A stretch of 35,029 nucleotides of DNA. It comes from an uncultured Oscillospiraceae bacterium (GTDB lineage Bacteria > Bacillota > Clostridia > Oscillospirales > Oscillospiraceae). The translations under genes were made by a program, and so were the position numbers. Below, in pieces: positions 1 to 9,400 of this stretch (its first letter is position 1; each line of letters begins with the position of its first letter). The stretch covers positions 1 through 35,029 of the forward strand of contig CAAERF010000605.1 in assembly GCA_900758315.1 (NCBI GenBank). Reading direction: 5' to 3'. The notes under the pieces were generated by a model that saw nothing but the letters and a program-made list of their open reading frames with translations, was not told the DNA's origin and searched no databases.

Positions 1-554
1 GAGTAGCCCCAGATTTCGTTGAGCAGCCGATCCCGGGTCAGCACCACATCGCCGCTCTTCAGGAACATCACCAACAGCTCAAATTCCTTATAGGTCAGCG
101 TCACATCTTTGCCGTCCACCTTCACAATATGTTTCGCAGGCGAGACATACAGAGGGCCAATCGTATATTCTTCCGCGGTCTCCTCCTTGCCCGCCCGGCG
201 CAGCAGCGCCTTCACCCGGGCAATCAGCTCCATCATGCCAAAGGGCTTGGCAATATAGTCATCTGCCCCGTTGTCCAGTCCAATTACTTTATCATATTCG
301 CTGCCCTTGGCTGTCACCATCATAATGGGAATTCTTTTGGTAGCCGGCGCTGTCCGCAGCTTTTTCAGAATGGACAGGCCGTCTTCCTCCGGCAGCATGA
401 TATCCAACATCACCAGGGACGGCTTGCCGCCCTGCTCCATCGCCGCCCAGAACTGCGAGGGCAGACCAAAGCCCTCGGTCTCCAGACCGCTGTTGTTTAA
501 CGTGTAGGTGACCAACTCGCGGATATTTTCATCATCTTCCACCAGATAGATCAA
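1..554 (-). CDS. OmpR/PhoB-family response regulator (3' end outside window)
   Basis: Two-component DNA-binding response regulator; the visible 184 residues cover the receiver domain and most of the winged-helix effector domain. The receiver shows the acidic pocket (VEDDEN, residues 5-10), phospho-acceptor Asp51 in LVMLDIMLPEEDG, Thr81, and Lys103 in AKPFG. The C-terminal part has the OmpR-type signature (LTYKEFELL, then LTRDRLLNEIWGY at the window edge). The start is a TTG at 554: an AGGAGG lies 8 bases upstream, an in-frame TGA lies about 30 bases upstream, and there is no ATG option. It begins 25 bases after the stop of the HD-domain gene, so the two are probably co-transcribed. A sensor kinase may follow beyond the edge, but this cannot be seen. 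Confidence 0.93.
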   Translation of the reverse strand, partial: MIYLVEDDENIRELVTYTLNNSGLETEGFGLPSQFWAAMEQGGKPSLVMLDIMLPEEDGLSILKKLRTAPATKRIPIMMVTAKGSEYDKVIGLDNGADDYIAKPFGMMELIARVKALLRRAGKEETAEEYTIGPLYVSPAKHIVKVDGKDVTLTYKEFELLVMFLKSGDVVLTRDRLLNEIWGY

Positions 555-579
555 TCCTGTCGCCTCCTTTTCCTCTGTT

Positions 580-1236
580 TTACATCAGCTGCTGTTCATT
601 GATAATCAGCTTAAATTGCAGCCCCAGCTTTTCCGCCGCCTGCCGGCACATGACCATGCGGTTCAAAAAAATCTCAAAGTAATCCATCACCGAGCTGTAG
701 CGGGTGTCCACCATCAGCTTCAGCTTGATCAGAGTGTGGGCCTCATTGATCTTCAGCGTGGACTCCTTCACCGAGTGGTTGACCCGGTCGTGGATGTCAA
801 AGTGGGCAGTGTCCATATTCCGCACCCGGGTCCGCCGGGCGTCAGACTTGTCCGCCAGAATCAGCGCCGCCACGATGTGATTGACCGCTGTGCCGGTACC
901 CTCGTCGTGGTTCCCGATGGCGGTGACAACGGTGGCGATGTCTGCCGCGTCCATCTTCAGGTCGTTCAAAATCTGAAACGCCATCAGAGCGCCACTCTGA
1001 CTGTGGTCCACCCGGTTGACCAGGTTGCCGATGTCGTGGAGATAGGCGGCAATCTGCACCAGCTCAATGTCGTGCTCCGGATAGCCCAACGTCTCCAAAA
1101 TATATTTCGCTCTGGCTGCCACCCGCCCCACATGGGGAAAGCTGTGCTCAGTATAGCCAAGGGTCAGCAACGCCTGGTCTGCCGCCCGAATATAGGTTTG
1201 GATGGATGGGATCCGTTTGATTTCTTCGTAAGTCAT
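580..1236 (-). CDS. HD-domain phosphohydrolase
   Basis: A 218-aa protein of the HD metal-dependent phosphohydrolase superfamily. The metal-binding pattern is visible as His35, the HD pair in YLHDIGN (residues 65-71), a histidine in AIGNHDEG (about 110) and Asp in ILADKSD (about 129). The substrate cannot be told; relatives hydrolyse nucleotides or cyclic dinucleotides. The C-terminal 80 residues are unassigned. I chose the ATG at 1236 because GGAGG lies about 10 bases upstream; an in-frame start at 1254 has no comparable site. It is the promoter-proximal gene of a short minus-strand operon with the response regulator. Confidence 0.85.
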   Translation of the reverse strand: MTYEEIKRIPSIQTYIRAADQALLTLGYTEHSFPHVGRVAARAKYILETLGYPEHDIELVQIAAYLHDIGNLVNRVDHSQSGALMAFQILNDLKMDAADIATVVTAIGNHDEGTGTAVNHIVAALILADKSDARRTRVRNMDTAHFDIHDRVNHSVKESTLKINEAHTLIKLKLMVDTRYSSVMDYFEIFLNRMVMCRQAAEKLGLQFKLIINEQQLM

Positions 1237-1265
1237 CTGTATCACTCCTCCCATTCTGAAGCATT

Positions 1266-1295
1266 ATTGTACGGCTCCGAGGTTAAATATGTCAC
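1266..1295 (-). promoter_or_regulatory. Putative sigma-A promoter of the HD-hydrolase/response-regulator operon
   Basis: On the minus strand a -35 GTGACA (1295-1290) is separated by 18 bases from a -10 TACAAT (1271-1266), about 30 bases before the chosen start codon. Confidence 0.5.
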
Positions 1296-1321
1296 CTTTC
1301 ACCTGTTAAATCTCCGTTAAA
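1282..1321. promoter_or_regulatory. Three GTTAAA repeats overlapping the promoter (candidate response-regulator operator)
   Basis: GTTAAA occurs at 1282-1287, 1305-1310 and 1316-1321. The last two are spaced 11 bases start to start and the first lies 23 bases away, so all three are on nearly the same helical face. OmpR/PhoB-type regulators typically bind direct repeats with 10-11 base spacing. Autoregulation by the adjacent response regulator is an inference. Confidence 0.35.
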
Positions 1322-1548
1322 CATTGGATGGGAGTGTGCCCGCAACAACTACAACGCTGAGAAACGCTGATATACCAGGAATTTCACCGTTTTCCTTGCG
1401 CATTGCCATGAAATAGGAATGTTTCATTATAGTATCACAATAAATGCCGTGTGAAAACCGGTTTTCCCGCTTCTCATCCAAAATTTACGAACAGCAATTT
1501 TCACAATTCAAGCCTTATATTCCAGCGCTTTTTCTCCATTTCCGACAA
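1322..1548. other. Intergenic stretch with no gene recognised
   Basis: AT-richer non-coding DNA between the divergent HD-hydrolase operon and the carboxypeptidase gene. The only structure I see is a short inverted repeat (ATGAAA, 8-base spacer, TTTCAT, around 1409-1428). No open frame with a ribosome binding site and no RNA gene was recognised. Confidence 0.5.
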
Positions 1549-1578
1549 TTGTATGTAGTTGTATTAGCATGGTAAAGT
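1549..1578 (+). promoter_or_regulatory. Putative promoter of the carboxypeptidase gene
   Basis: A -35-like TTGTAT (1549-1554) and a -10-like TAAAGT (1573-1578) are separated by 18 bases. The match is moderate. Confidence 0.3.
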
Positions 1579-1623
1579 ATTAGTTAGCTGTAGCAACAGA
1601 GAAAATAAGAAGGAGCATCAATT

Positions 1624-3279
1624 ATGAAAAAACGTTTCCTGGCCCTGATCATGGCCACCCTGATGCTGGCAATGCTGGCACTGACAGGCTGCGGAGCCTC
1701 CACGGGAACCACTTCCGCCGCCGAAACATCGGCACCGACCGGTGAGTTTGAGGTACCCGAAAACCTGGCCATGGACTGGTCCGGCAGCACGGACACAGAA
1801 CAGGTCAAGCACCACACCTATGCTGAGTACCAGACCCTGATGGAAGAGCTGGTCAAGACTTATCCCGACTACTGCACCCTCTATTCCATCGGTCACACCT
1901 CTCAGGAACGGAACCTCTGGTGCCTGGAGATCACCAACAGCAAGAAGGCTTCCGACGGTAAGACCGGCATCGGCGTCTTCGGCAACATTCACGGCGGCGA
2001 AATGGAGTCCGCTGAGTGCGCCATGTACACCGGCTGGTGGATGCTGCTGAACTCCAACACCGAGTACATGCAGAACCTCCTGGACAACTACATCGTCTAC
2101 TGCATCCCCATGATCAACCCCGACGGCATGGAGCAGTCCTTCATCTACAACAACAGAACCAACCTGAGCTTCCGTGATGCGGACGGCGACGGCACGGTCT
2201 TCAGCGATCCCTACACCGACGTCAACGGCGACGGCTTCATCTCCAACGTCTACATGGCCAAGAGCGGTCTGGACACCAATGAGATGACCGCCGGCTTCGA
2301 TCCCGAAACCTACGCTCCTCTGCTGACCTGCGGCGACACCGAGCTGACCGCCATCGGCATGGAGAGCCCGGACTGGAACCTGGACGGTCAGCTGGGCAAC
2401 GATCCCAGATCCAGCGGCGTCGATATGAACCGTACCTTCGACTACATGTTCGGCGCATTTGACATGACCGCTTCCAACCCCAACGAGGTCAACTACACCG
2501 GCTATGAGCCCGGTTCCGTGATCGGCAACAACGCATGGTCCAGCAACGGCCAGACCAACGGCCCTGGCTACGAGCTGGAGATCCAGGCTGTCCAGAACTT
2601 CCTGGCCACCCATCCCATGAACGCTCTGGTCAGCCTGCACACCGGTATCCAGACCGTTCTGTGGCCCTGGTGCTATCAGGAAGCTGATTACGAAAACGAC
2701 GAGACCCTGTCCAAGATGGCTGAGATCGGCAAGAACATGGCCGAGAAGTTCGCCAAGACCGCCAGCAGCGATGGCGTGACCCGTAACTTCTACTATCGTT
2801 CCTCCTGGAGCGACTATCCCACCAGCGCCGAGATGATCGACTACGCCTATGGCCGCTTCGGCATCCACGCCTACACCGTTGAAGTATACAGCGCCGGCGA
2901 CAGTGATCCCCAGATCAACTCCGATTCCGAAGAGGATGGCGTCTTCCTGAACTATGACGGCACCTATTCCAAGGGCTGCACCTGGCAGAATGGCACTCAG
3001 CTGAAGAACAGCGCCGCTGAGACCATCGTCGAGTATCCCTATGAAAAGGTCGTCGGTACCGGCGAGGGCTGCCTCGGCTTCACTGAGGCTCAGGCTAAGG
3101 CAATCGGCCTGAAGGAAGGCGATTCCCTCTACTTCCAGACCACTGAGCGGGCTCAGATGTCCGGTTACTGCCCCACCAACATGGATCTGATGGTGGAAGG
3201 CGCTAAGGATGCAATCCTGGTCATGATCGAAGCAGAACCCTATGGCGACGGCTATTCCTGCCCCGATTATATGAAGTAA
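1624..3279 (+). CDS. M14-family zinc carboxypeptidase lipoprotein
   Basis: A 551-aa secreted, probably lipid-anchored metallocarboxypeptidase. A lysine-rich start and hydrophobic stretch lead to a lipobox LTGC, placing the lipidated cysteine at residue 23; a Ser/Thr/Ala linker follows. The M14 zinc site is visible as H123-x-x-E126 (NIHGGEME) with the third ligand His339 (SLHTG). The substrate-binding GVDMNR motif ends at Arg270, and the catalytic glutamate is probably Glu420 in YTVEVY. An insert rich in Asp/Gly (about 185-205, DADGDG and DVNGDG) looks like a calcium-binding loop. AAGGAG lies 8 bases before the ATG. The gene is monocistronic and followed by a terminator. It probably trims peptides outside the cell; whether these are dietary peptides or peptidoglycan stems cannot be decided here. 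Confidence 0.92.
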   Translation: MKKRFLALIMATLMLAMLALTGCGASTGTTSAAETSAPTGEFEVPENLAMDWSGSTDTEQVKHHTYAEYQTLMEELVKTYPDYCTLYSIGHTSQERNLWCLEITNSKKASDGKTGIGVFGNIHGGEMESAECAMYTGWWMLLNSNTEYMQNLLDNYIVYCIPMINPDGMEQSFIYNNRTNLSFRDADGDGTVFSDPYTDVNGDGFISNVYMAKSGLDTNEMTAGFDPETYAPLLTCGDTELTAIGMESPDWNLDGQLGNDPRSSGVDMNRTFDYMFGAFDMTASNPNEVNYTGYEPGSVIGNNAWSSNGQTNGPGYELEIQAVQNFLATHPMNALVSLHTGIQTVLWPWCYQEADYENDETLSKMAEIGKNMAEKFAKTASSDGVTRNFYYRSSWSDYPTSAEMIDYAYGRFGIHAYTVEVYSAGDSDPQINSDSEEDGVFLNYDGTYSKGCTWQNGTQLKNSAAETIVEYPYEKVVGTGEGCLGFTEAQAKAIGLKEGDSLYFQTTERAQMSGYCPTNMDLMVEGAKDAILVMIEAEPYGDGYSCPDYMK

Positions 3280-3310
3280 TCCTTTGCCGAACAGGCATCC
3301 AACAACACGA

Positions 3311-3349
3311 AAAGACGCAGGCTGCATAACGTAGCCTGCGTTTTGTTTT
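3311..3349. terminator. Bidirectional intrinsic terminator
   Basis: A perfect 9-bp stem (ACGCAGGCT 3315-3323 with AGCCTGCGT 3333-3341) is followed on the plus strand by TTTGTTTT and on the minus strand by CTTTT. It lies between two converging genes: the carboxypeptidase (ends 3279) and the RCC1-repeat gene, whose restored frame ends at 3352. Confidence 0.85.
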
Positions 3350-3351
3350 CG

Positions 3352-4430
3352 TCAGTTGGTTCCACGTACCGCCGCCATCACAAGCTCCCGGTGGAACTCC
3401 TCTTGCAGCGCACTCCAGGTATCCCGGAGCCGGTTGATGTCGCGGATATTGCCGGCCAGATGAACCGAGCCATCCACGCCCAGGGCACCGATTCCGGAAC
3501 GACTACAGGATATAGCGACAATATCCCGCCAGTTCGCCGCATCTTTCGCCTCATGTCAAGGTAGCTATTTTTGTTTTCTCCGGCCAAAAGAACCTGTCCC
3601 TCTGCGGTCAGTCCCACCGCATAGACGCTTTCAATCGCGATGACCGCAACATTCTTCCATCGTTTAACCTCGTTTCTGGGATCATTCGCCTTTCCTGCAA
3701 ACAAAACAGTGCCATCTTTTCGCAGCCCAATGGTCGCATCCCCTGCTGCGGCAATTTGGGTGATCTCCCGCCAGCTGCCGATCTCCTCGGAGATGGCTCT
3801 GTTTAGCAGTTCCCCAGCCACCAGCACCCTCCCGTCACTGGTCAGACCGGCTACATGATAGGCGCCGCTGGCCAGAGCGCGCACGTGCTTCCAACCGCCA
3901 ACGGCGGACGAGGCCGGCTGGCCGCAGACTATCACCTCTCCGTCGCCGGTGATGCCATAGGTACAGCTGGACGTGGCCAGAATCCGGCGGATGTTCTTCA
4001 TCCTGCCCGTGTCGCACTGACGGTACTCGTTGTCACCTGTGGCTTGGACGGTTCCGTCCGCCAGCAGACGGACCTCATTCCGGTCAGGGTTCTCCGGCGC
4101 GCTGTACTGACGCACGTTCTCCTCCTGGGCCTGTACGCCACTGCCCCGCACAAGGGAGAGCGTCCCCTTCTGTGGAGCCCGGCAGACAATGGCGCCGCCG
4201 CTGAGAGCAAACAGCTCCTCACTCCTACAGAGCTTCTGCATACGCCCCAGGAGCTCTGCTTTTTTGGCCCCGCAATCCTGTTTCCACCAGGCCAGGCTGG
4301 TCACCCCAGCAAACCGCTGGACATACGCAAAGGCGTATCCGCACACCGGGCAGGCACAGGTTCCGGGAAATTGGATATCTTCAGCCCTGGTACCGCACAC
4401 CGGACAGAGCTGATTCGCGGTTCCGGTCAT
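3352..4430 (-). CDS. Zinc-ribbon protein with RCC1-like beta-propeller repeats (apparent frameshift near 3555)
   Basis: The last gene of the 15-kb operon. The N-terminus has a zinc ribbon with two CPVC knuckles (residues 9-12 and 27-30). From about residue 110 there are RCC1/regulator-of-chromosome-condensation type repeats of the form W-x-x-I-x-x-I-A...GL-x-x-DG-x-V-x-x-AG, as in WREITQIAA...GLRKDGTVLFAG. The uninterrupted frame runs to 3378 but turns into nonsense after about residue 292. Shifting by one base near 3555 restores a typical repeat (NWRDIVAIS, GVDGSVHLAGN) and a sensible end with a TGA at 3352-3354, giving about 359 aa. A single missing C in the minus-strand context TTGACATGAG would explain it. 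The ATG overlaps the stop of the upstream gene (ATGA, 4427-4430), implying translational coupling. Its role is unknown; RCC1 propellers usually bind proteins. Confidence 0.8.
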
Positions 4431-6490
4431 CGTTCCTCTCCTCCTCTCTGGTTCCCTGCTCCGCCCTCCGGTGCGGTGAAACGCTCCCAGAAGAAGCGGA
4501 TGGGATGGAAATAGTTCAGCTCATCCAGTGTCCGGTCCCCTCGTGGGATGATGGACCCGGAGAATACACCTAGGACCCGCCGATCCTGACAGGAAAACAC
4601 GGGACTGCCGGAATTGCCGTGGAGTCCGGTGCTGTCGATGTAGCAGCGCTCCACCGGGCCGGACTGCTGACAGGAGGCCACCCGTCCGGCGAAATTGCTG
4701 ACACGCAGGGCATCCCGATCGCCCTGGGACAACATCCCACCCAGCGGGAACCCCAGCATTAAGGTCTCCTCTCCTGTTTGGACCGGTTCCCGGGGCCCAA
4801 GGAGTGCTGCCGGAGTGAAATTGGTGCCGTCCAGCTTGAGCAGCGCCATGTCGCAGTCCTTACAGATGGGCTCCAGCAGCTCCGCCTCAAACCAGCGGGT
4901 GTCGCCACCCACCGCGCCGGGACAGTAGACCCAGGCCCGGATCCGGTCCGCATTGCGGATCACATGCTCACAGGTGAGGATCAGGCCATCCTCAGTGACA
5001 ATGGTTCCGGTGCCCTCTCCGTTCCTCTGGCCGCCTCGCCACACTTCCAGCAGCACCACACTCCGGGAGAGTTTCTCACAGACTGCGTCGTAAGTGCTTC
5101 CCGAAATCCGGTCGCCCCGCTGGGTGCTCAAGTCCTGCTGAGGAATGCTCACACGTGTCCGCTTCCTTTCCGCTGCGGTCCGATGCCGGGCCGGAATATC
5201 CTCCTCGGTGAGCAGGTTCAGCACATCCGCCGGCGGATCGTCAATCTCGCCATACTCCTGGTCAAAGCGCCGCAGCTGGGCGTTCAGCGAGTCGTGGAGA
5301 TAGGTCCGGACAAAACGGGCATTGCCGAAATTGCTGTCGCCCCGGGCCAGGACCGTCTCAAAGACAGCCCGGCTCTTGGTTCGATATCCCTCATCCAGCT
5401 CCAGCGGACTCGCCGCGCCGATACCGGAAATGCGGTCCGCCCGGGCAGCCATGTATTCCATCACCTGCATCAGCTCGTCGGCGGTGTAATCCTCAAAGAG
5501 AATCATGCTGTCCTCCGAGCCAAACCGGCTGGCAAGGCCGTCATCCATCTGAAGCAGCTGCAACATCTGTCTAGGGTAGCCGGCCAGGATGATACAGGTG
5601 GTGTCGGTCACACTGTCATCTTCCAGTACCGTGAGCAGGCGCTTGATGACCTCATTGCCCCAGTAGTTGCCCGGCTCCGCCAGCTGATGGGCCTCATCGA
5701 TAAACAGGATTCCGTTTTTTGCCAGTTTCAAGGTGCTGTCAAACTCCTGGAGTTGACTGCCGATCTGCCGGGCCGTACGCTCGATCACATGGCCCTGACT
5801 GAGAACACCGGCAGCTCTGAGCACCCCGCCCATGAGACGGGCCACGGTGGTCTTGCCCACGCCGGGATTGCCCAGGTAGAGGTAACAGCCAGGCTTGCTC
5901 CTGGCTCTGCCCAGACGGCGGATCCGTCGCTCAATGCCCCGTATGGACTGCTTTACACCCCGCAGGCCCGGCAGAGCTTCCAGTTCCTGCATGGCGCTCT
6001 CGGAGACGGCAGTGGTCTTTTTCAGGTACCGATGGAGCTGCCGCGGAATGTGCTCCCGGGTAATGCTCCGCCGGACCAGTTGGTAGGTCTGCCCGTTTTC
6101 GGTCACAGACGCCTCTTCCGTCTGCCCTCCGGCGTTTTTCCAGTTCAGCTTCAGATCGTCGATGAGCCGGTCCACCTCTGCGCCGTTGCTCCAGCTGCGT
6201 GAGGCATCGCCCAGACCGCCCCGATCACTGACCCAGTTGAGGAAGAAGTCCGGAAGCAGTGCCTCCAGTTCTCCCTCCAAGCACATGCTTTCCCGGGTCT
6301 TTTCCCGGAAGATGGTCAGCATCTGATCCGGAGTCAGGTTCTCCAGCGCGAAAATCCGCACCAACTGGCCCCGAAGCGCCGGTTGTGCCTTGGTAAGGGC
6401 TTCCATCCCCTCAGGGGTATCAATGAGGACCACGCTTAAATCGTCAAAGTGGGCGCTCATGGCCGCACTGATCTCTCCCAGGGCCTCCAC
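4427..6490 (-). CDS. AAA+ ATPase (CbxX/CfxQ type) fused to trypsin-like serine protease; downstream part of a frame-broken giant gene
   Basis: A 687-residue open frame. Residues 1-65 are the tail of an AAA+ module whose first half is encoded upstream in another frame. A complete AAA+ domain follows, with Walker A GNPGVGKT (207-214), Walker B ILFIDEA (261-267), and the ASRF arginine region (319-323) typical of CbxX/CfxQ (CbbX-like) ATPases. From about residue 465 there is a trypsin-fold (S1/HtrA-like) protease with an apparently intact triad: His509 (TCEHV), Asp547 (CDMALLKL) and Ser627 (GNSGSPV). No PDZ domain or signal peptide is seen, so it is presumably cytosolic. The frame begins at a GTG inside sequence that matches continuation of the upstream AAA+ domain and has no ribosome binding site. 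It is therefore best read as the C-terminal part of one 1,689-aa protein with the preceding gene. An ATPase fused to a protease suggests energy-gated proteolysis. Confidence 0.85.
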   Translation of the reverse strand: MEALGEISAAMSAHFDDLSVVLIDTPEGMEALTKAQPALRGQLVRIFALENLTPDQMLTIFREKTRESMCLEGELEALLPDFFLNWVSDRGGLGDASRSWSNGAEVDRLIDDLKLNWKNAGGQTEEASVTENGQTYQLVRRSITREHIPRQLHRYLKKTTAVSESAMQELEALPGLRGVKQSIRGIERRIRRLGRARSKPGCYLYLGNPGVGKTTVARLMGGVLRAAGVLSQGHVIERTARQIGSQLQEFDSTLKLAKNGILFIDEAHQLAEPGNYWGNEVIKRLLTVLEDDSVTDTTCIILAGYPRQMLQLLQMDDGLASRFGSEDSMILFEDYTADELMQVMEYMAARADRISGIGAASPLELDEGYRTKSRAVFETVLARGDSNFGNARFVRTYLHDSLNAQLRRFDQEYGEIDDPPADVLNLLTEEDIPARHRTAAERKRTRVSIPQQDLSTQRGDRISGSTYDAVCEKLSRSVVLLEVWRGGQRNGEGTGTIVTEDGLILTCEHVIRNADRIRAWVYCPGAVGGDTRWFEAELLEPICKDCDMALLKLDGTNFTPAALLGPREPVQTGEETLMLGFPLGGMLSQGDRDALRVSNFAGRVASCQQSGPVERCYIDSTGLHGNSGSPVFSCQDRRVLGVFSGSIIPRGDRTLDELNYFHPIRFFWERFTAPEGGAGNQRGGEER

Positions 6491-9400
6491 GCCGAAGGTG
6501 TCTGGTTCTGGGCAGCAGACTGCTGGGGTACTCGATGACCAAAGTGCCGCCTACCGCCCGTTCAATGACGTTTCTAGTTTTTCCCGCCGTCTGGCCGACA
6601 TATCCGGCCTCCAGGTCGCCCTTGCCGGCGTAGACGATGTCATCCCGCTCCAACAGTCCTTGATCTTTCCATAGGGCGGCCAGAGCCCGTGCGGCAGTGT
6701 GACGCCCACAGCCCGACGGCCCGGTGATGGCGTAATGCAGTCCCGCCGGGGCCTCTGCATCATAGAATTCCTGCTCCGCTCCGTCAGAGACCCGGGCCCG
6801 GGCAAAGATGACAATCTCCTCCTTGCCCAGCAGAGCCTCTATCCGGGACAGGGCATCCTGGCGGGCAGGCGGTTTCCGCCCCACCGGACCGGCAAAGCGT
6901 ACGAAATCTTCGGGCAGGTCCTCGGCCGTCAGTTCCTTCCGCTGCGTCTCCGTCAGACCGGCCACCTGTTCCGGCGTGGGTACCGCGTCCACAGAGCCGG
7001 TGATCGCCAAGTTCAGCCGGCGGGTTCTGGCGGTGATGGAGTCGGGCAGGAAGGTATCCCGGATAAAGCCGCCGTTGCCAAAGTTGCTCGGCCGCCGCTC
7101 CATATACTTCTCCAGCGCCAGGCGGGAACGCTCCAGGTAGGGCTCTGTGGGAATCTGTCCCTGGTCCCGCGCCATTCGCTCCAGAATCTGCACCAGTTCC
7201 TCCGCCGTGTAGTCGCTGAACCGGATGCGGTTGGCCAGCGGGAACCGCCGGTCCATGCCCTCGTCTGCCGCCAGGAAGTCCCGCATCCCCACGGCATATC
7301 CCGCGCAGATAAAGCAGGTGTCCGCGTGGATCTCAGGGTCCTCTACCAGCGGGACCAGTGCCCGGATGATACTCCGGCCCCGTTCGCTCTCCGCCAGCTG
7401 GTGGGCCTCGTCCAGGAAGAACACGCCGCCCCGGGCACTGTCTACCGCCTCGTTGAGCTGCACCGGCCCGTTGAGCAGATCTGGCGCCCGGCACTCGGTC
7501 ACGTTATTGGTCCGCCGTTTCAGCACTTCCAGCAGGCCAAGGAGCTCGCCCAGCTGCCGGGCAACGGTGGTCTTGCCGGTTCCCGGAGGGCCGGAGAAGA
7601 TAAAGTTGCCGGGCGCCCGGTCACCCTCTCCGAGGCGGATTCTCTGGGCCAGCTCCCGGAGGAAGCGCTTGACCCCACCCAGTCCAATCATGCTGTCGAT
7701 TTTCCGCATGGCCTCATCCAGGTTTCTGCTGCGGTGGGCCAAACAGTGCTGAAGCCGCTGGGGAATATCCGCTTCCGTCAGCTGGATTCCCGCGTGCCGC
7801 ACGTTTTCCGCAGCCTCACGCAGGCTGCACAAGTTCTTCATTTCGCCGAGGAGATTCTGTGCCTCCCGGGCATTGCCCCATCTCTGGGTCTTTCCGCCTA
7901 CCCAGGCGTGGAATAAGTCGTCCATGCGCTCCTCCAGAGACGGGCTGAAGGTGACCTGCTCCGGGTCTTCCGCGGCCATCTTGCTGAAAATGGCCTGCAT
8001 CTGCTCCGGACTGTAGTCCTCCAGAACATACTCGTTGGCAATGGGAAAACGGCTGGCCAGTCCCTCGTTGGTCCGCATCAGCTCGTCGATCTGCCGGGGA
8101 TAGCCCGCGATGACCACGGCGAACTGTCCCTCGTAGGCAGACATGTCATTGACCAGCTGGTTGATGGCCTCCTGCCCGTGCTGATTGTCCATCAGGGAAT
8201 AGGCCTCGTCGATAAACAGCACGCCGCCCATGGCCTCCTGCACGTACTGCTGCATCTGCTCGGCAGTGTGGCCTACGTAGCCGGAGACCAGATCCGCCCC
8301 ACTGCACTCCACCAGCTGTCCCTGGGGCAGCAGCCCCAGGTCGTAGTAGAACCGGCCCATCAGCCGGGCAATGTTGGTCTTGCCGGTGCCGGCACTGCCC
8401 TTGAGGCGGATATTCAGCATATGCCCCAGCCGGCGGTTGGCCACCGGGAGCGGCGCGAAACGGCTGGCCGCGACCGGCTCTGTCCGGGTCCCGTCCTGCC
8501 GGGCCTGGTGGGCGTACCGGCTGCGCAGTTTCGCCTTCACGTGCTCCTGGCCCACCATCGCCTCCAGCTCCTCCATGGGAGAGCGGTAGTTCTGTTCCTC
8601 GGTGAACTCCCGCCAAGTGTCCAGAGAGAGCTCCACACCCGGATGGGCCATGGCGTGACAGACCAGCCGGTTGAGCAGGTTCACCAAGCCCCAATTCTTA
8701 CGGGAGCAGCTGGCAGCCAGGATTTCGCCCAGAGACAGGATGTCCCCGGCCCGGACCGGTACCCGCATCTGATCGTCAAAGCGGAGCCGGTTGAGCAGGT
8801 TGCGCACTTCCAGGCTGTTGGGCGTGCGCAGGGAGATCACACGGTTCGCGGTGGGATCCGCGGTCGTGAGCCGGGGCAGGATCACATTGCGGGCAAAGGT
8901 GGCCCACTCCTGGATGTTGCTGCGGTTGGTCTCCCGGAACAGATAGATCACGACACAATGGTTCGTGCTGTAGAAAGAGGACAGCTCCAACAGGGTCTCC
9001 TCCCCACCCTGCATGACATTGGCGTTGCAGACAATCAGGGCACACCGGTATCCGGAACGTCTCATCACAGCGGAGACCTGCTGCCACGCCGCGTTCAGCG
9101 TCATTCTCCCCAGGTTGAGGGGACGGGCGAGATCCTGGCGGGGCTCCTGCTGCGGTTCAGGCTGGGCCCGTCTTCTCCGGCGACCGCCCATAGGGCCCTT
9201 GGCGGAGACCCTCTGCCTGCCCGAAGGGGCAGAGGCGGCCGGCTGTGCCTGGGAACGGTGGGCACCGGTGAGGATATCGAAGGACTGCTCGTCCAGGCAG
9301 AAGAGCATATTCTCCGTATCCAGGAAGAAGACCGCGTCAAAGTCCTGATCGTAGCGCAGGTAGCAGTGCAGCGCCGGCAGAACATCCGTCAGCTCCAGAG

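Noticed and set aside
616..1320. A 234-codon plus-strand frame opposite the HD-domain gene
   Set aside because: No start site and no motif; the minus-strand gene has the full HD metal-binding pattern.
1618..3327. A 569-codon minus-strand frame opposite the carboxypeptidase
   Set aside because: The plus-strand gene has signal peptide, zinc site and ribosome binding site; the antisense frame has none.
6500..6520. Programmed ribosomal frameshifting between the two AAA+ frames
   Set aside because: The local sequence CTGCCCAGA is not a slippery heptamer, and I see no stimulating stem or upstream Shine-Dalgarno at the right distance. An indel is simpler.
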